DNA of 64,000 nt from Erythroxylum novogranatense (GCA_029891385.1 CM057228.1:23026309-23090308), one strand, 5' to 3'. Numbered from the stretch's first letter, positions 11,960-24,077 are shown. The notes: generated from the letters alone by a model not told the origin. Program-made: numbers and translations.

Positions 11960-13594
11960 GTAAGTTCTTACTCCTTTATGTTTTAGATAGTTTAATTTGA
12001 TCATTGATTTGAGTTATTAATTGTTTAAGAATTTATAAGTTTCGGATGATGAGTTTTAGGGTTATTTGGTTTTGATTTGGGTATTTGAATAATAATTGAT
12101 TTTTGATGGAATTGAGGTTAGAGATGAGTTGTGTTTAGTGTTTTATGTTGTTTGGGAGTGTTTAGAATCGAATTGGGTGGATTAGAAATCTGCATACCTG
12201 AGAAATTCTGGGTTTCGGACGTGTTTCTGGGTTTGCACGTCGCGACGAGTGATGAACACGCCGCAGCGAGCCTTTCCCATCATGCACGTCGTGGCGAACG
12301 TATAATTCTACGCCGCGACGAGCAGTTCATCTTCCGCACGCCACGACGAGCAAGGACGCACGTCGCGACGAGCAGAAGCGAGCATGCTGTTGGGAGAGCT
12401 ACGCGTGCGTCATGGCGAAGGCGAGGTGGTCTTGCTGCGGCGAGCGATCTTACGCCGCGGCGAGGACCCCAATTTTCCGAAGATGAATTAAATTGTTTTA
12501 ATGAATGATTTTGAGGTTTAATTCCTAATGAGTTGGTTATTGATTGATTGTGATTTAAAGACTCAGAATTGCAATTTAGAAGAATGGAATTTCAAAATGG
12601 GATTGGAGTTTTCTTGAAATTGGATGGCGATTTTATTAGGGAATGTGATTTGTGATTGGAGTATGACTTTAGAGAGTTCAAAACTTAATAAATTGAATTA
12701 AGGTGTTAGAAATTGCTATCTTTTAGAGGAAAAAGAATTCAATTGGAAGTATAGAATCGGGAATGTCATAACATGTATAGTACTCATCACATTCGCTACA
12801 TGTGCATTATTAACTATTGTAAATCGTGCAATTAGTAATGTTTGATTATTCTGATTGTTTTAGAGGCGCAAGTGGAGCGTCGATCTTCTGACGTAGGTGA
12901 GACTTCCCGGCAATAGCTCGGAAGTTAGAGGTGAGTCACCTAGTTGGTTTCTCAACCTTGATGTGTTTAATTTTATGCATTTATGCCATATGGAGATAAA
13001 AGGATGATTCTATGTGTTTGCTTTTGATTGATTTCGGACCATAGGTCTTCGAAATATTTGGAATGCGATATAGAAGTGTTATCTGTGCATTAATTGAAAT
13101 TATTTGGTTTAATGCGAAATTGGATATAGGGTGTTAGGTTGTGACACAGTTATTGTAAATTGAAGTATGTGCATTCATGCATAAAAGCATGATCAGATAA
13201 TGGCAGTTGTGATCGGTGCAGCCATCGTAATTTCAGAGCTTTAAGCTCAACGCATCAGGGCCTCGAGCCCAACGTAATTTTTAGAGCCACAGCTCGGCGT
13301 ATCGTGGCTTCCACCAATGTTATTTGAGCCACCGCTCAACGTTAATGAGCTCAGGCGCACGGTCACAACAACGTAATAAAATGAAAAGTGTCACATGTGC
13401 ATATACATATGAATGATAAATTGTGAATTGTGAGAAAGGCCTTATACGTGTGAAATAGAATGCATGAGATATTTTCAAATATGGTATTATGTGATATTCC
13501 GTGAATTGTTTGTATATGCATGAGTTGGGTGGACCATCGATGATGGTTTCTCGCTGAGTTCGCAAACTCACCCAACATTGCATCTATTTTTCAG
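11960..13594 (+). other. Putative LTR leader intron, element B 5' LTR
   Basis: Donor CAA|GTAAGTTC follows the leader and acceptor TATTTTTCAG|GT lies near the LTR end. Equivalent pairs occur in at least seven other LTRs here at matching positions. If used, splicing would remove the GC-rich array and the AT-rich centre of the LTR from the RNA. Confidence 0.5.
12233..12474 (+). repeat. GC-rich palindromic array in B 5' LTR
   Basis: Repeated variants of CGTCGCGACGAGC and CGCCGCGGCGAG, each with a self-complementary core, spaced about 20-45 bp, inside AT-rich LTR. It creates a 125-codon frame (12131-12508) that is not a gene. Confidence 0.85.
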
Positions 13595-13973
13595 GTCAGA
13601 GATAGTAGACTCCTAGCTCTAGAGTTTGAATTTTCTTGCCGTGTGAGCTCGGGCAAGAGAAGTTATGGCACACAGGTCGGTCAACTGTGATCGTTTTTGA
13701 GGATGATCTAGTTTAGGCTTTCGTTTCAGTTTCTTTTGGAGATATATGTATAGACTGTGGAAACTGAGATTCTTGTAAATGCTGTTTGAGGTTATGAAAT
13801 GAAAGTACTTTGGTTTTAAAATTTAGTGATTGTGATATTTTAGTTTTATTATATTGATGCCATGTGGATTATAGAAATGATCGTTCGTAGTGCACCCTCA
13901 TCGTGGGTTATGTATCGGAATGACCTACGGGCGTCCCGGTGCGTGCCCTACGGTAAGGGGTCGCTACATTAGG

Positions 13974-13985
13974 TGGTATCAGAGC
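13974..13985 (+). other. Primer binding site of element B
   Basis: TGGTATCAGAGC, complementary to the 3' end of plant initiator tRNA-Met, five bases after the 5' LTR end. Confidence 0.92.
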
Positions 13986-14099
13986 ATGGTTTGGCATCTT
14001 TTGGGCATAGTATATTTTAGGCTTGAATTTCAGAAAGAAAAGCAAAAATTGATCAGAGTTCTTGATTGTTGTAGGTCATCCGTCCTTGGTGATCAGGTA

Positions 14100-15345
14100 G
14101 ATCAACCAGCTGACTATGGATCAGTCGGAGCTAGTAGGGAGTCTTCAGTGCCTCGGTTTGAGGAGCAGCCTCCTAGAGTTCCCATGAGACGGGAGAGGAG
14201 GTATGATAGATTGCAAGTTGGGGGTCGTAGACTTTACTGCAAAGCGGCCTGAGACCGAGAGAGGTGAGGGTGGTTGAGAGGACTGAGCGAGTCTTCGATC
14301 AGATGGATTGTGATGCTGAGGAGAGGTTTGATTATGCAAGATCTCTCCGCAGGCCCAAATTTTATCGATGGTGGAAGACCTGCCCCGGCAAGTACCACCA
14401 GGCCTTGCTTATTGTCATGGGAGGATTTTCTGAGGGCATTCAAAGATAACTTCATGCCCAAGGTATATTTGGAGATGAAGATGCAAGAGTTTCTGGAGTT
14501 GAGACAGGGTTCGATGACAGTGGCGGAATATGACGTTAAGTTTAATGAGCTGATGGGATATGCTTCGGTTCTGATTGCTACAGAGGCTGATAGGTGCCAG
14601 AGATTTGAGGGAGGGCTTAATCTGGAGATCCGTACCAGGTTAGCCTGGTCTGATATGGGCAAATTTATCGAGTTGAGGGCTGCAGCAGTGCGAGTCGAGC
14701 AGTTTCTGAGGCAGAGTCAGACTGAGACTGGTCAGGGATCCAGGATTAAGAGATCGAGTGGTAGTCAGGGAAGCTCTGGTAGGAGTTTTAGAAAGCGCCG
14801 AGCAGGCTTTCAGATCTTCGTGAGGATCCGCATACCGTTGGTTTTTATGAGAGGGAGATTTGGGCGCATCGACAAGCGGTGGTAGTGGTCGAGGATCAGG
14901 TCAGGCACTTCCTGTTTATGTGCATTGTGACAAGAGGCACAGTGGGGAGTGTTGGCGAGTGACTGGAGCTTGCCTTGCATGCGGCTCCATGGATCATCTA
15001 ATTAGGAATTGCCCTATGACATTGGGAGTTCAGTCGGCTGTGAGTGGGAGAGATGGTAGTAGTTCGACAGTGCAGCAGAGTCGGGATAGTGGACCTGGAT
15101 TCAGGGGCCGAGACAGAGCCCGAGGTAGAGTTGGAGATACCTTTGTGGAGACCGAGGGTCGTGGCAGCCGACCACAGTCCCAGGCCAGGGTCTACGCCAT
15201 GACTAGGCAGGAGGCCCAGGATTCTACGGATGTTATTGCGGGTATGCTTTTGATTTCCGGCTTTGAGGTTTATGCATTGATAGATCCAGGTTCCACGCAT
15301 TCTTTTTATTGCACCACATGTGGCATGTATATTGCATGGGGATAG
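14100..15345 (+). pseudogene. gag: Element B gag (decayed)
   Basis: Encodes the capsid/nucleocapsid precursor that packages element RNA into virus-like particles. A frame at 14274-14885 carries the Retrotrans_gag core (SWEDFLRAFKDNF and VAEYDVKFNEL segments). The next frame (14860-15345) carries a zinc knuckle of the form C-x2-C-x4-H-x4-C within CLACGSMDHLIRNC, followed by a low-complexity linker. The parts lie in different frames, so at least one frameshift separates them near 14850. The start codon is not clear; the usual N-terminal part (13990-14270) is also broken. Confidence 0.85.
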
Positions 15346-17065
15346 GGAGATGCTGAAGTATGAGCTAGAGGTGAGTACACCTCTAGGTAGTACTACTGCT
15401 TTGGGAGAGGTCTTCAAGGGATGCTCGATCCAGATCGATCAAGCAGTGTTGAGTGCAGACCTGATTGTGTTGCCTCTGAGAGAGATAGATGTGATTCTGG
15501 GGATGGACTGACTTACTGCCCATAGAGCTGTTATGGACTGTTATACCAAGGAGGTCGTGTTGGAGTCTCCTGGTCAGCCTAGAGCAGTATTTCGAGGTGT
15601 TAGTCAGGCAGTGCCAACCAGGATGATTTCTTTTCTGAGTGCTTTGAGGTTGTTGCGAGGAGGTTGTGAGGCTTATTTGGCTCATGTGGTTGATTCTAGT
15701 GTTGAGCAGAGATTGCAGGATGTTCCCGTGATCAGGAAATTTTTAGATGTGTTTCCCGATAAGCTACCGGGTTTGCCACGGGATAGGGAGACGGAATTCT
15801 CGATTGACCTTGTTCCAGGTACCGCTCCTATATCTATACCTCCATATAGGATGGCACCGGTAGAACTGAGAGAGCTTAAGGCTCAGTTGCAGGAGCTTTT
15901 GGATAAGGGGTTTATCAGGCCTAGTGTTTCGCCGTGGGGAGCTCCGGTGTTGTTTGTGAAGAAGAAAGACGGGACTTTGAGGCTGTGCATCGATTATAGG
16001 CAGTTGAATCGGGTGACAGTAAAGAACAAGTATCCACTGCCTAGGATCGATGACCTGTTTGATCAGTTGCGTGGGGCTCAGGTGTTCACTAAGTTGGATC
16101 TGCGATCTGGTTATTATCAGTTGAGGATAGCAGAGGCTGATGTGCCTAAGAGTGCTTTCAAGAACAGGTATGGGCATTTCGAGTTCCTAGTGATGCTGGT
16201 TGGGTTGACTAATGCCCCGGCAGCTTTCATGGCTCTGATGAATAAAGTCTTTCAGCCCTACCTGGATCAGTTTGTGATAGTATTTATTGATGACATTCTG
16301 GTGTACTCGAGGAGTAGACAGGAGCACGCTGAGCATCTGAGGATTGTTTTGCAGATCATGAGAGAGAGACAGTTGTATGCCAAATTTAGCAAGTGTGAAT
16401 TTTGGCTAGATGAGGTTGTGTTTCTGGGGCACATTGTGTCTGGTGAGGGTATCCAGGTGGATCCTCACAAGATTGAGGCAGTGAGGAGTTGGGAGGCTCC
16501 TAGGAATGTGTCAGAGATGCGGAGTTTCCTCGGATTAGCAGGTTATTACCGGAAGTTTGTCGAGGGGTTTTCAGTAATCTCAGCCCCTCTGACAAAACTT
16601 CTGAGGAAGGATGTGGCCTTCAGATGGACCGACGAGTGTCAGAAGAGTTTTGAGGAGCTGAAACATCGGTTGACTACGGCACCGGTGTTAGCTTTGCCAT
16701 CAGGAGCTGGAGGTTTTGAAGTCTTTAGTGATGCCTCGCAGCAAGGATTAGGATGTGTTCTGATGCAGCATGGGAGAGTGATAACGTATGCCTCGAGACA
16801 GTTGAGGTCTCACGAGGTGAATTATCCAGTGCATGATTTGGAGTTAGTTGCAATTGTGTTTGCCTTGAAAATCTAGAGACATTACTTGTATGGTGAGACG
16901 TTCCAGATTTTCACGGATCATAAGAGCTTGAGGTATCTGTTGAGTCAGAGAGAGCTGAATTTGAGACAGAGGAGATGGATAGAGTTGCTTAAGGATTAGA
17001 CTGCACGATTGAGTATCATCCAGGGAAGGCCAATGTGGTGGCAGATGCATTGAGCAGGAGATCTC
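15245..17065 (+). pseudogene. pol: Element B protease, reverse transcriptase and RNase H (decayed)
   Basis: Protease segment with the active-site motif LIDPGSTHSF near 15275-15305, then a frame change. The longest frame (15533-16876, 447 codons) holds the RT: palm motif [12 protein letters not shown] with the catalytic FIDD codons at 16283-16294, then the RNase H start ([11 protein letters not shown]). It ends in a TAG at 16874 where related copies have a Trp codon. RNase H continues ([16 protein letters not shown]) to a one-base deletion near 16997. Reverse transcriptase would copy the element RNA; here it cannot be made in one piece. Confidence 0.92.
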
Positions 17066-18652
17066 ATATCGGTCAAACTCGATTCGATTGAGAGATTACC
17101 TAGCTTGATTCAGTTGAGAGTTCTGAATGTGCAGATGTATTTAGGTCAGGATGGAGCTCTGTTAGCTATTCTGAGGCTTAGGCCGATGTTGCATGACAGG
17201 ATCAGGAGAGTTCAGGATCAGGATCCTATGTTGGTGAGAGTGATTGAGAGAGCGAGATCTAATCGGGATTCGGATTTTGAGTTAAGAGATGGGACTCTTT
17301 GGATGGGTCAGAGATTATGTGTTCCAGATGTAGATGATTTGAGGCTCGAGATTTTGGAGGAGGCGCATGTGGCTGCTTATGCTATGCATCCTGGTACTAC
17401 CAAGATGTATCGCACTCTTAAATTGCATTTCTGGTGGCCAGGCATGAAGAGGCAGGTGGCAGAGTTTGTTTCTCGGTATCTGACGTGCCAGCAGGTTAAG
17501 GCTAAGCACCAGGCCCCAGTTGGGAGACTGCATTCGTTGCCCAATCCGGAGTAGAAATGGGAGCGAATTTTGATGGATTTTATTATAGGATTGCCTAGGA
17601 CGCCGGGGCAGTATGATACAATCTGGGTCATAGTGGACCGGTTGACTAAATCGGCTCACTTTTTGCCAGTAAGAGAGAACAATACCCTTGATCAGTTGGC
17701 CCAGAAGTATGTAGCAGAGATTATGAGACTGCATGGGGTTCCGGTGTCTATAGTCTCAGACAAGGATCCCAGGTTTACTTCAAGGTTTTGGAGGAGTTTG
17801 CAGTCGGCTATGGGTACTCGGTTGAACTTCAGTACAACTTTTCATCCTCAGACAGATGGGTAGAGTGAGAGGACGATTAAGACTGTTGAGGATATGTTGC
17901 GAGCTTGTGCATTGGAGTTCAGAGGTGCTTGGGATCAGTATTTAGCTTTGGTTGAGTTTGCTTATAATAATCAGTACCAGAGCAGTATTGGGATGGCACC
18001 GTATGAGGCGTTGTATGGGCGTCAGTGTAGATCGCCTTTGTATTGGGATGAAGAGGGTATGAGGATGCTTGAGGGTCCTGAGCTGATTCAGGACACTGTA
18101 GATAAGGTACAGTTGATTCGGAGTCGCATTAAGGTGGCTCAGGATAGACAGAAGAGTTATATGGATCAACATCGGAGAGAGATGGAGTACGGTGTGGGAG
18201 ATAGAGTGTTCCTCTGAGTTTCTCCGTGGAGAGGAGTTCTGAGATTTGGCCGGAAGGGCAAGTTGAGTCCTCGGTACATTGGTCCTTATGAGATACTAGA
18301 GAGGATAGGATCATTGGCTTATAGATTGGTGTTGCCGAGCGAGATGTCTCAGTTGCATGATGTTTTCCATGTGAGCATACTCCGGAGATATCGTTCAAAC
18401 CTGACCCATGTGATCCTGGCTCAGAAGATTGAGGTGGCCAGTAATTTGAGCTTTGTTGAGGAGCCGATTCAGATTGTGGGGTCTCGGATCGAGTAGTTAA
18501 GGAGCAGGGTGATTCCATTGGTGAAAGTCCTTTGGAAGAACCACTCAACTGAGGAAGCAACTTGGGAGACTGAGGAGCACATGAGGAGGAATTACCATCA
18601 TCTGTTCGACCAGTCAGGTAAGAAAATTTCGGGACGAAATTTTTATTCGGAT
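17065..18652 (+). pseudogene. pol: Element B integrase with chromodomain (decayed)
   Basis: N-terminal zinc-binding part at about 17340-17510 keeps both His and the last Cys (LTCQQVK), but the first Cys of the His-His-Cys-Cys set reads Tyr. Core domain with the second catalytic Asp in SDKDPRFTS (about 17757) and the PQTDG motif (about 17847), where the next codon is TAG instead of Gln. Further stops lie at 17552, 18215 and 18494. The C-terminal chromodomain (LVKVLWKNHSTEEATW, 18513-18620) would guide integration to methylated-histone chromatin. Confidence 0.92.
18623..18643 (+). other. Hairpin over last pol codons, element B
   Basis: AAAATTTCG-GGA-CGAAATTTT: a perfect 9-bp stem with a 3-base loop, just before the polypurine region. 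Equivalent stems exist in elements A and D, with one mismatch in C. Confidence 0.7.
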
Positions 18653-18660
18653 GGGAGAAT
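18649..18660 (+). other. Polypurine tract of element B
   Basis: GGATGGGAGAAT immediately before the 3' LTR, the expected site of plus-strand priming. Interrupted by T, so weaker than that of D. Confidence 0.65.
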
Positions 18661-19504
18661 TGTAACATCCCGTTACCGATGTGAAGGGCATATCGGTAAT
18701 TTGAATCAGGTTAGGATTGAGTGCATCCATAGTATTGAATTGCACATGCATTTGTTTCTATATTATCGATAAATGATTGTTATTGCACAAGCATATGAGT
18801 GTACATGCATGTATGAAAATTTTCCCGACATGATGGTGTAAATTGGAAATTTTGTGATTATTGTACAGATTGAGCTTTGAATATTGAATTGGAGTGAAAA
18901 ATTGAATGCTAGAGGTTTGGGAAATGAAATTGGAGTGTAGAATCATGTGTTTTATATTTTTGAAGATTTATAGGAATTTTTTGGAAATTTTTAGAGTTTT
19001 GGGTCCGAACCAGAAAAATGGCCTAAGGACTGATAAATTGGATTCTGGTTCTAAAATTGATTGGCAATTGGCACGAGATAATTAGAGTTATGATTTTAGG
19101 AATTAAATTTTTATAGTCATTGCAGAATTTGGGAGAAATTAGAATAAGAATTGGATTTTTATACTTTAAGAATTGAGCATGTGGCAAATGAATTGCCAAA
19201 CATGCCCTTAGTTTCAAATCCCTTATATAAGAACCCTAACCTTTAAAATTTGCTTCCAACGACGCCCTTGCCTTTAAAAAAAGATTCTCATCTTCGTTCT
19301 TCTCTTCTCCTTCGTGATCGATCAACTTTGCTTTTTGTTTCTATTTTCTTCTCTTAAATTGTTCCACTCATCATCTTCAACCTAGCTTAAGCCTTGGAAT
19401 AGAGAAGATGAAATTTGGTGGAGAGAGAGGTGATTGTCGTGGGTGTGCCTAGGTTTGAAGATTGGAGTTATGGGTGATTTTCGAAGGTTTAAGGCTTGAA
19501 TCAA

Positions 19505-21118
19505 GTAAGTTCTTACTCCTGTATGTTTTAGATAGTTTGATTTGATCATTGATTTGAGTTATTAATTGTTTAAGAATTTATAAGTTTCGGATGATGAGTT
19601 TTAGGGTTATTTGGTTTTGATTAGGGTATTTGAAGAATAATTAATTTTTGATGGAAGTGAGGTTAGAGATGAGTTGTGTTTAGTGTTTTATGTTGTTTGG
19701 GAGTGTTTAGAATCGAATTGGGTGGATTAGAAATCTGCAGACCTGAGAAATTCTGGGTTTCGGACGTGTTTTTGGGTTTGCACATCGCGACGTGTGATGA
19801 ACACGCCGCGGCGAGCCTTTCCCATCATGCATATCGCGGCGAGCGTATAATTCTACGCCGTGACGAGCAAGGACGCATGTCGCGACGAGCAAGGACGCAC
19901 GTCGCGACGAGCAGAAGCGAGCACGCCGTTGAGAGAGCTACGCGTGCGTCGCGACGAAGGCGAGGTGGTCTCGCCGCGGCGAGGACCCCAATTTTTCAAA
20001 GATGAATTAAATTGTTTTAATGAATGATTTTGAGGTTTAATTCCTAATGAGTTGGTTATTGATTGATTGTGATTTAGAGACTCAGAATTGCAATTTAGAA
20101 GAATGGAATTTCGAAATGGGATTCGAGTTTTCTTGAAATTGGATGGCGATTTTATTAGGGAATGTGATTTGTGATTGGAGTATGACTTTAGAGAGTTCAG
20201 AACTTAATAAATTGAATTAAGGTGTTAGAAATTGCTATATTTTAGAGGAAAAAGAATTGAATTGGAAGTATAGAATCGGGAATGTCATAACATGTATAGT
20301 ACTCATCACATTCGCTACATGTGCATTATTAACTATTGTAAATCATCCAATTAGTAATGTTTGATTATTCTGATTGTTTTAGAGGCGCAAGTGGAGCGTC
20401 GATCTTCTGATGTAGGTGAGACTTCCCGGCAGTAGCTCGGAAGTTAGAGGTGAGTCACCTAGTTGGTTTTTCAACCTTGATGTGTTTAATTTTATGCATT
20501 TATGCCATATGGAGATAAAAGGATGATTCTATGTGTTTGCTTTTGATTGATTTCGGATCATAGGTGTCCGAAATATTTGGAATGTGATATAAAAGTGTTA
20601 TCTGTGCATTAATTGAAATTATTTGGTTTAATGTGAAATTGGATATAGGGTGTTAGGTTGTGACACAATTATTGTAAATTGAAGTATGTGCATTCATGCA
20701 TAAAAGCATGATCAGATAATGGCAGTTGTGACTGATGCAACCACCGTAATTTCAAAGCTTTAAGCTCAACGCACCAGGGCCTCGAGCCCAACGTAATTTT
20801 TAGAGCCACAGGCTCAACGTATCAGGGCTTCCAGCCCAATGTTATTCAGAGCCACTGGCTCAACATTAATGAGCTCAGGCGCACGGTCACAACAACGTAA
20901 TAAAATGAAAAGTGTCACATGTGCATATACATATGAATGATAAATTGTGAATTTTGAGAAAGGCCTTATACGTGTGAAATAGAATGCATGAGATATTTTC
21001 AAATATGGTATTATGTGATATTTCGTGAATTGTTTGTATATGCATGAGTTGGGTAGACCATCGATGATGGTTTCTCGTTGAGTTCGCAAACTCACCCAAC
21101 ATTGCATCTATTATTCAG
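19505..21118 (+). other. Putative LTR leader intron, element B 3' LTR
   Basis: Donor GTAAGTTC and acceptor TTATTCAG|GT at the same places as in the 5' LTR; both splice signals are kept between the two copies. Confidence 0.5.
19783..19990 (+). repeat. GC-rich palindromic array in B 3' LTR
   Basis: Same motifs as at 12233-12474 but shorter by a few units, so the array has changed length since insertion or during decay. Confidence 0.85.
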
Positions 21119-21497
21119 GTTAGAGATAGTAGACTCCTAGCTCCAGAGTTTGACTTTTCCTGCCGTGTGAGATCGGGCAAGAGAAGTTATGGCACACAGG
21201 TCGGTCAGCTGAGATCGTTTTTTAGGATGATCTAGTTTAGGCTTTCGTTTCAGTTTCTTTTGGAGATATATGTATAGACTGTGGAAACTGAGATTCTTGT
21301 AAATGTCGTTTGAGGTTATGAAATGAAAGTACTTTGGTTTTAAAATTTAGTGATTGTGATATTTTAGTTTTATTATATTGATGCCATGCAGATTATAGAA
21401 ATGATCGTTCGTAGTGCACCCTTATTGTGGGTTATATATCGGAATGACCTACGGGCGTCCCGGTGCGTGCCCTACGGTAAGGGGGCGCTACAGAGAG

Positions 21498-23546
21498 CTT
21501 CCTATGGAGCTAAGAAATTCCGAAATTAGTGAAGGTTTAAGGTAAGAGGAAGATTTTTCTTTGTTAATTTGTGAAAGGATTTTGGTTTAGATAGCTTGGA
21601 TATTGTATGGGTTTGTGATTTCTAACCTCAATTTTGGAGATAGCATGGTATAAATTGTTCAAATTTTGGATGTTTATTAGTTAGAGCTTTTTGTCTTGGA
21701 TTAGGGAATTTAAGTAAGGCTTTGGAAAAATTGAAGCTATGAATAAGTTCCAAGCATGGATATGAGGTGGGTACCATGTTTATATTTTGAATTATAAGTG
21801 AAAAATCAAGAAGTGAAATGTTTTGCAAAATTATTGTATATGTTTTCGAAAAGGAATTATTAAATTGAATTGTTTCCAAATGTTTTTGGAAAATGGTTAC
21901 GAGTTTGAAATGATCTGAGAAATTAAGAAAATTTCTGAAATTCATTACTTATGAAGAAGTGATAAATTATGATTTTCAGCAATTGCTATGATTTTTGCAT
22001 TCTTTATTTGTGCATGATTGAGAAATTGAATATGAATTTGATTGTTATAAGATTGATTGATGAATTGACATTGAATTTGGGTTGCTATATGATATGTGTA
22101 TGAAAAACAAGTTTTTGAAATGTGCCTTCAGGCAATCCGATTTTTCAAGTATGAATTGTGTGTTATGTGGGTTTTGTTAGATCCCGTAAGAGGGACAAGT
22201 GCACTTATCTGTTTTTAAAGGCTTCTCCCACCTGCCCGCTAGTGACATTGGAGCTCCGTTTCGGACTCCTATAAGTTCACGGCTACACAGGACTGCTATG
22301 GGGATAGATGTACGTTTCTATTCACGGTACGCACAGACATTATCATGGAATGTGCGATGTTCTGTTTTAGACCGACCCAAACCATTCTAATGTGTTATGT
22401 ATTTTTGATTTTGTTATAATGTGATGCATTTTTAAGGTGATGCATTCATGTTTCGAAATTGTTCATGAAGTGTGAAAAATTTAAGAATTTTTTAGAAATG
22501 TGAAATTAAGTTTTTCAACCATGAAACTTTTGGAAATTGATTATGCATGATTTGAAAAGTTGAAAAGTTTGAGAAATAAACTTTTGATGAATTTTTCTAC
22601 TACGAAATTTCTATAAATGGAAAACATATTAAAAAATGAGTTTTGCTTATATTTCGATATATAAACATGATATCCACGAACTGTAAATATCACCCCCCCC
22701 CTTTCATCCCCATCTCTAGGTATCGAGCAGGAGATCAGATGAAAAATGGTCAAGGCATCTGTTTGATTTTTGCATGTTCTGTAATTTGTATAAGTTGGAT
22801 TTTGAATATTGGTTTTGTAAATGGCTAGGAGTGCCATTAAGCTTTTGTAAGCATTTATTTGATGATGCATATATGAATTATGAAATTGTGTATTGAACTG
22901 AGATTTGAATGTGATTGATTGAATTATTGAGTTGTATATGGAATAAAATAGTGAATTATGGTTTTGTATATAATTTATGATCGATGGTGTTTGGATTTCT
23001 GGATATGTATATTTGTTTTTATGGCAAAGAAAGAATAAGAATAAGAATAAGATTTGTTAAAGATGAGATTGAGATATTGCATGATTATGAAGAATTATAT
23101 GAATTGAGTTTTGATTAAGGATACATTTCCAAAAGGGAAATTATATTGTTTTGATTTGTATAAGATTGAATATAGATGAAAAGAATGAAAGAAAAAATTT
23201 TTTTTACCGGTTTCAGATTGGTTTAGTCTTAAGGTATCCAACACGACATTTTTCTATAATGATTGTTCTCGAATGTTAGAATTTGGTTTTCAGTGTGATT
23301 GATATGTTCCGTTCTTTCGATTCCGTTTTGATTTATTTTCGATTATGATTTCTGAGCCTTTCGATTTTCGATGGCTCATTAAGAATTTGACTCGTTTTTT
23401 ATTCTTTCGCCTTTGATCCAATTTGATTTCTTTGAATTTCACTTTCAATTCCGGTTTTGATTTTTTTCGTTTGTTTCTGCCGCTTTGTTTTCGATATGTG
23501 ATTCCATTTTTTGGTTGGGGTCCGATTTTTAGATCGGGTCTCAACA
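21498..23546 (+). repeat. Element D 5' LTR, distal part
   Basis: Resumes D's LTR after element B and its duplicated target. Contains end of the leader, putative intron (21542-22719), the conserved block with GCCCGCTAGTGAC near 22233, a run of C at about 22692, and the LTR end TCGGGTCTCAACA directly before the primer site. Confidence 0.85.
21542..22719 (+). other. Putative LTR leader intron, element D
   Basis: Donor TTTAAG|GTAAGAGG; acceptor CATCCCCATCTCTAG|GT preceded by a strong pyrimidine tract. Same arrangement as in the antisense D-family LTRs at 50143-59258. Confidence 0.5.
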
Positions 23547-24038
23547 TTTATGGTATCAGAGCCTAGTATTAGGATCTTACATGGGAGCATATGTTTGTTA
23601 AGAATGTGAAAATGATGTGAATGTCTTTGTCATGAATTATTTGAGGAACAAAAGTGATTGTTTGATTTAGGTGACAAGAATTATGCTTGATTTTAGGAAT
23701 GTGTTAAGGAAATTGAGATTAGAATTTCTTGATGAATTGGGATGAATTGATATTGACTATACTTTTGTGAGATGAAACGAAATAATAAGTACTTAAAAGA
23801 TGAGATTAATGATGGAGATTTATGTATAGAAATTCAAAAAATTGATTTGAACGATGATTGGTCCATATTAAGGTTATTGTGTAAATATGTTGAGAAATAT
23901 TGATTTGTGATTATAGTGATTTGATATGATTTTAGTGGTTCTTTGTGAAGAAGTTAAGAATATGTGTGATAAGGAATTTGATAAGAAAGTGAGTGATTAT
24001 GGTCATTTAGAAGCAAGTATTTGGTGATTTTTTAAGTT

Positions 24039-24060
24039 AGAATTTCGAGGACGAAATTCT
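24039..24060 (+). other. Hairpin before polypurine tract, element D
   Basis: AGAATTTCG-AGGA-CGAAATTCT: 9-bp stem with a 4-base loop, four bases upstream of the polypurine tract. Retained although the rest of pol is gone. Confidence 0.75.
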
Positions 24061-24063
24061 TTT

Positions 24064-24077
24064 AAGAGGGGAAGAAA
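24064..24077 (+). other. Polypurine tract of element D
   Basis: AAGAGGGGAAGAAA directly followed by the 3' LTR start TGTTGGACC. Confidence 0.9.

Larger units (their letters stand above)
11116..13968 (+). repeat. Element B 5' LTR
   Basis: 2853 bp, TG...CA boundaries, colinear with 18661-21492. Main visible differences are scattered substitutions and a longer GC-rich array here. Contains TATA-like box, leader, putative intron and array (listed separately). Confidence 0.95.
11116..21492 (+). mobile_element. Element B: full-length Ty3/gypsy chromovirus, decayed coding region
   Basis: A complete 10,377-bp element. LTRs are 11116-13968 and 18661-21492, starting TGTAACATCC and ending GCTACA. The 5-bp target duplication GAGAG is at 11111-11115 and 21493-21497. 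Primer site 13974-13985; gag-pro-RT-RH-IN-chromodomain in order on the plus strand. The C-terminal chromodomain places it among chromoviruses, most like the Tekay/Del clade. Stops and frameshifts break the polyprotein, so it is non-autonomous now. It inserted into the leader of element D's 5' LTR and is therefore younger than D. Confidence 0.95.
18661..21492 (+). repeat. Element B 3' LTR
   Basis: 2832 bp, starts TGTAACATCCCGTTACCG, ends GGGGGCGCTACA, followed by the GAGAG target duplication. Colinear with the 5' LTR including TATA box (19224), donor, acceptor and array. Confidence 0.95.
23547..24077 (+). pseudogene. Element D internal region, coding part deleted
   Basis: Only 531 bp between the LTRs. 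It keeps the primer site TGGTATCAGAGC (23551-23562), the hairpin that overlaps the last pol codons in related elements (24039-24060) and the polypurine tract (24064-24077). No gag, protease, RT or integrase frame remains; what lies between is AT-rich and shows no domain. It keeps just the cis signals needed for reverse transcription. Confidence 0.8.

Noticed and set aside
12131..12508. 125-codon Arg/Ala-rich frame (and 19676-20005, 26178-26444, 61122-61430)
   Set aside because: GC-rich LTR arrays lacking stops by composition; no domain and not conserved as protein between the two LTRs.
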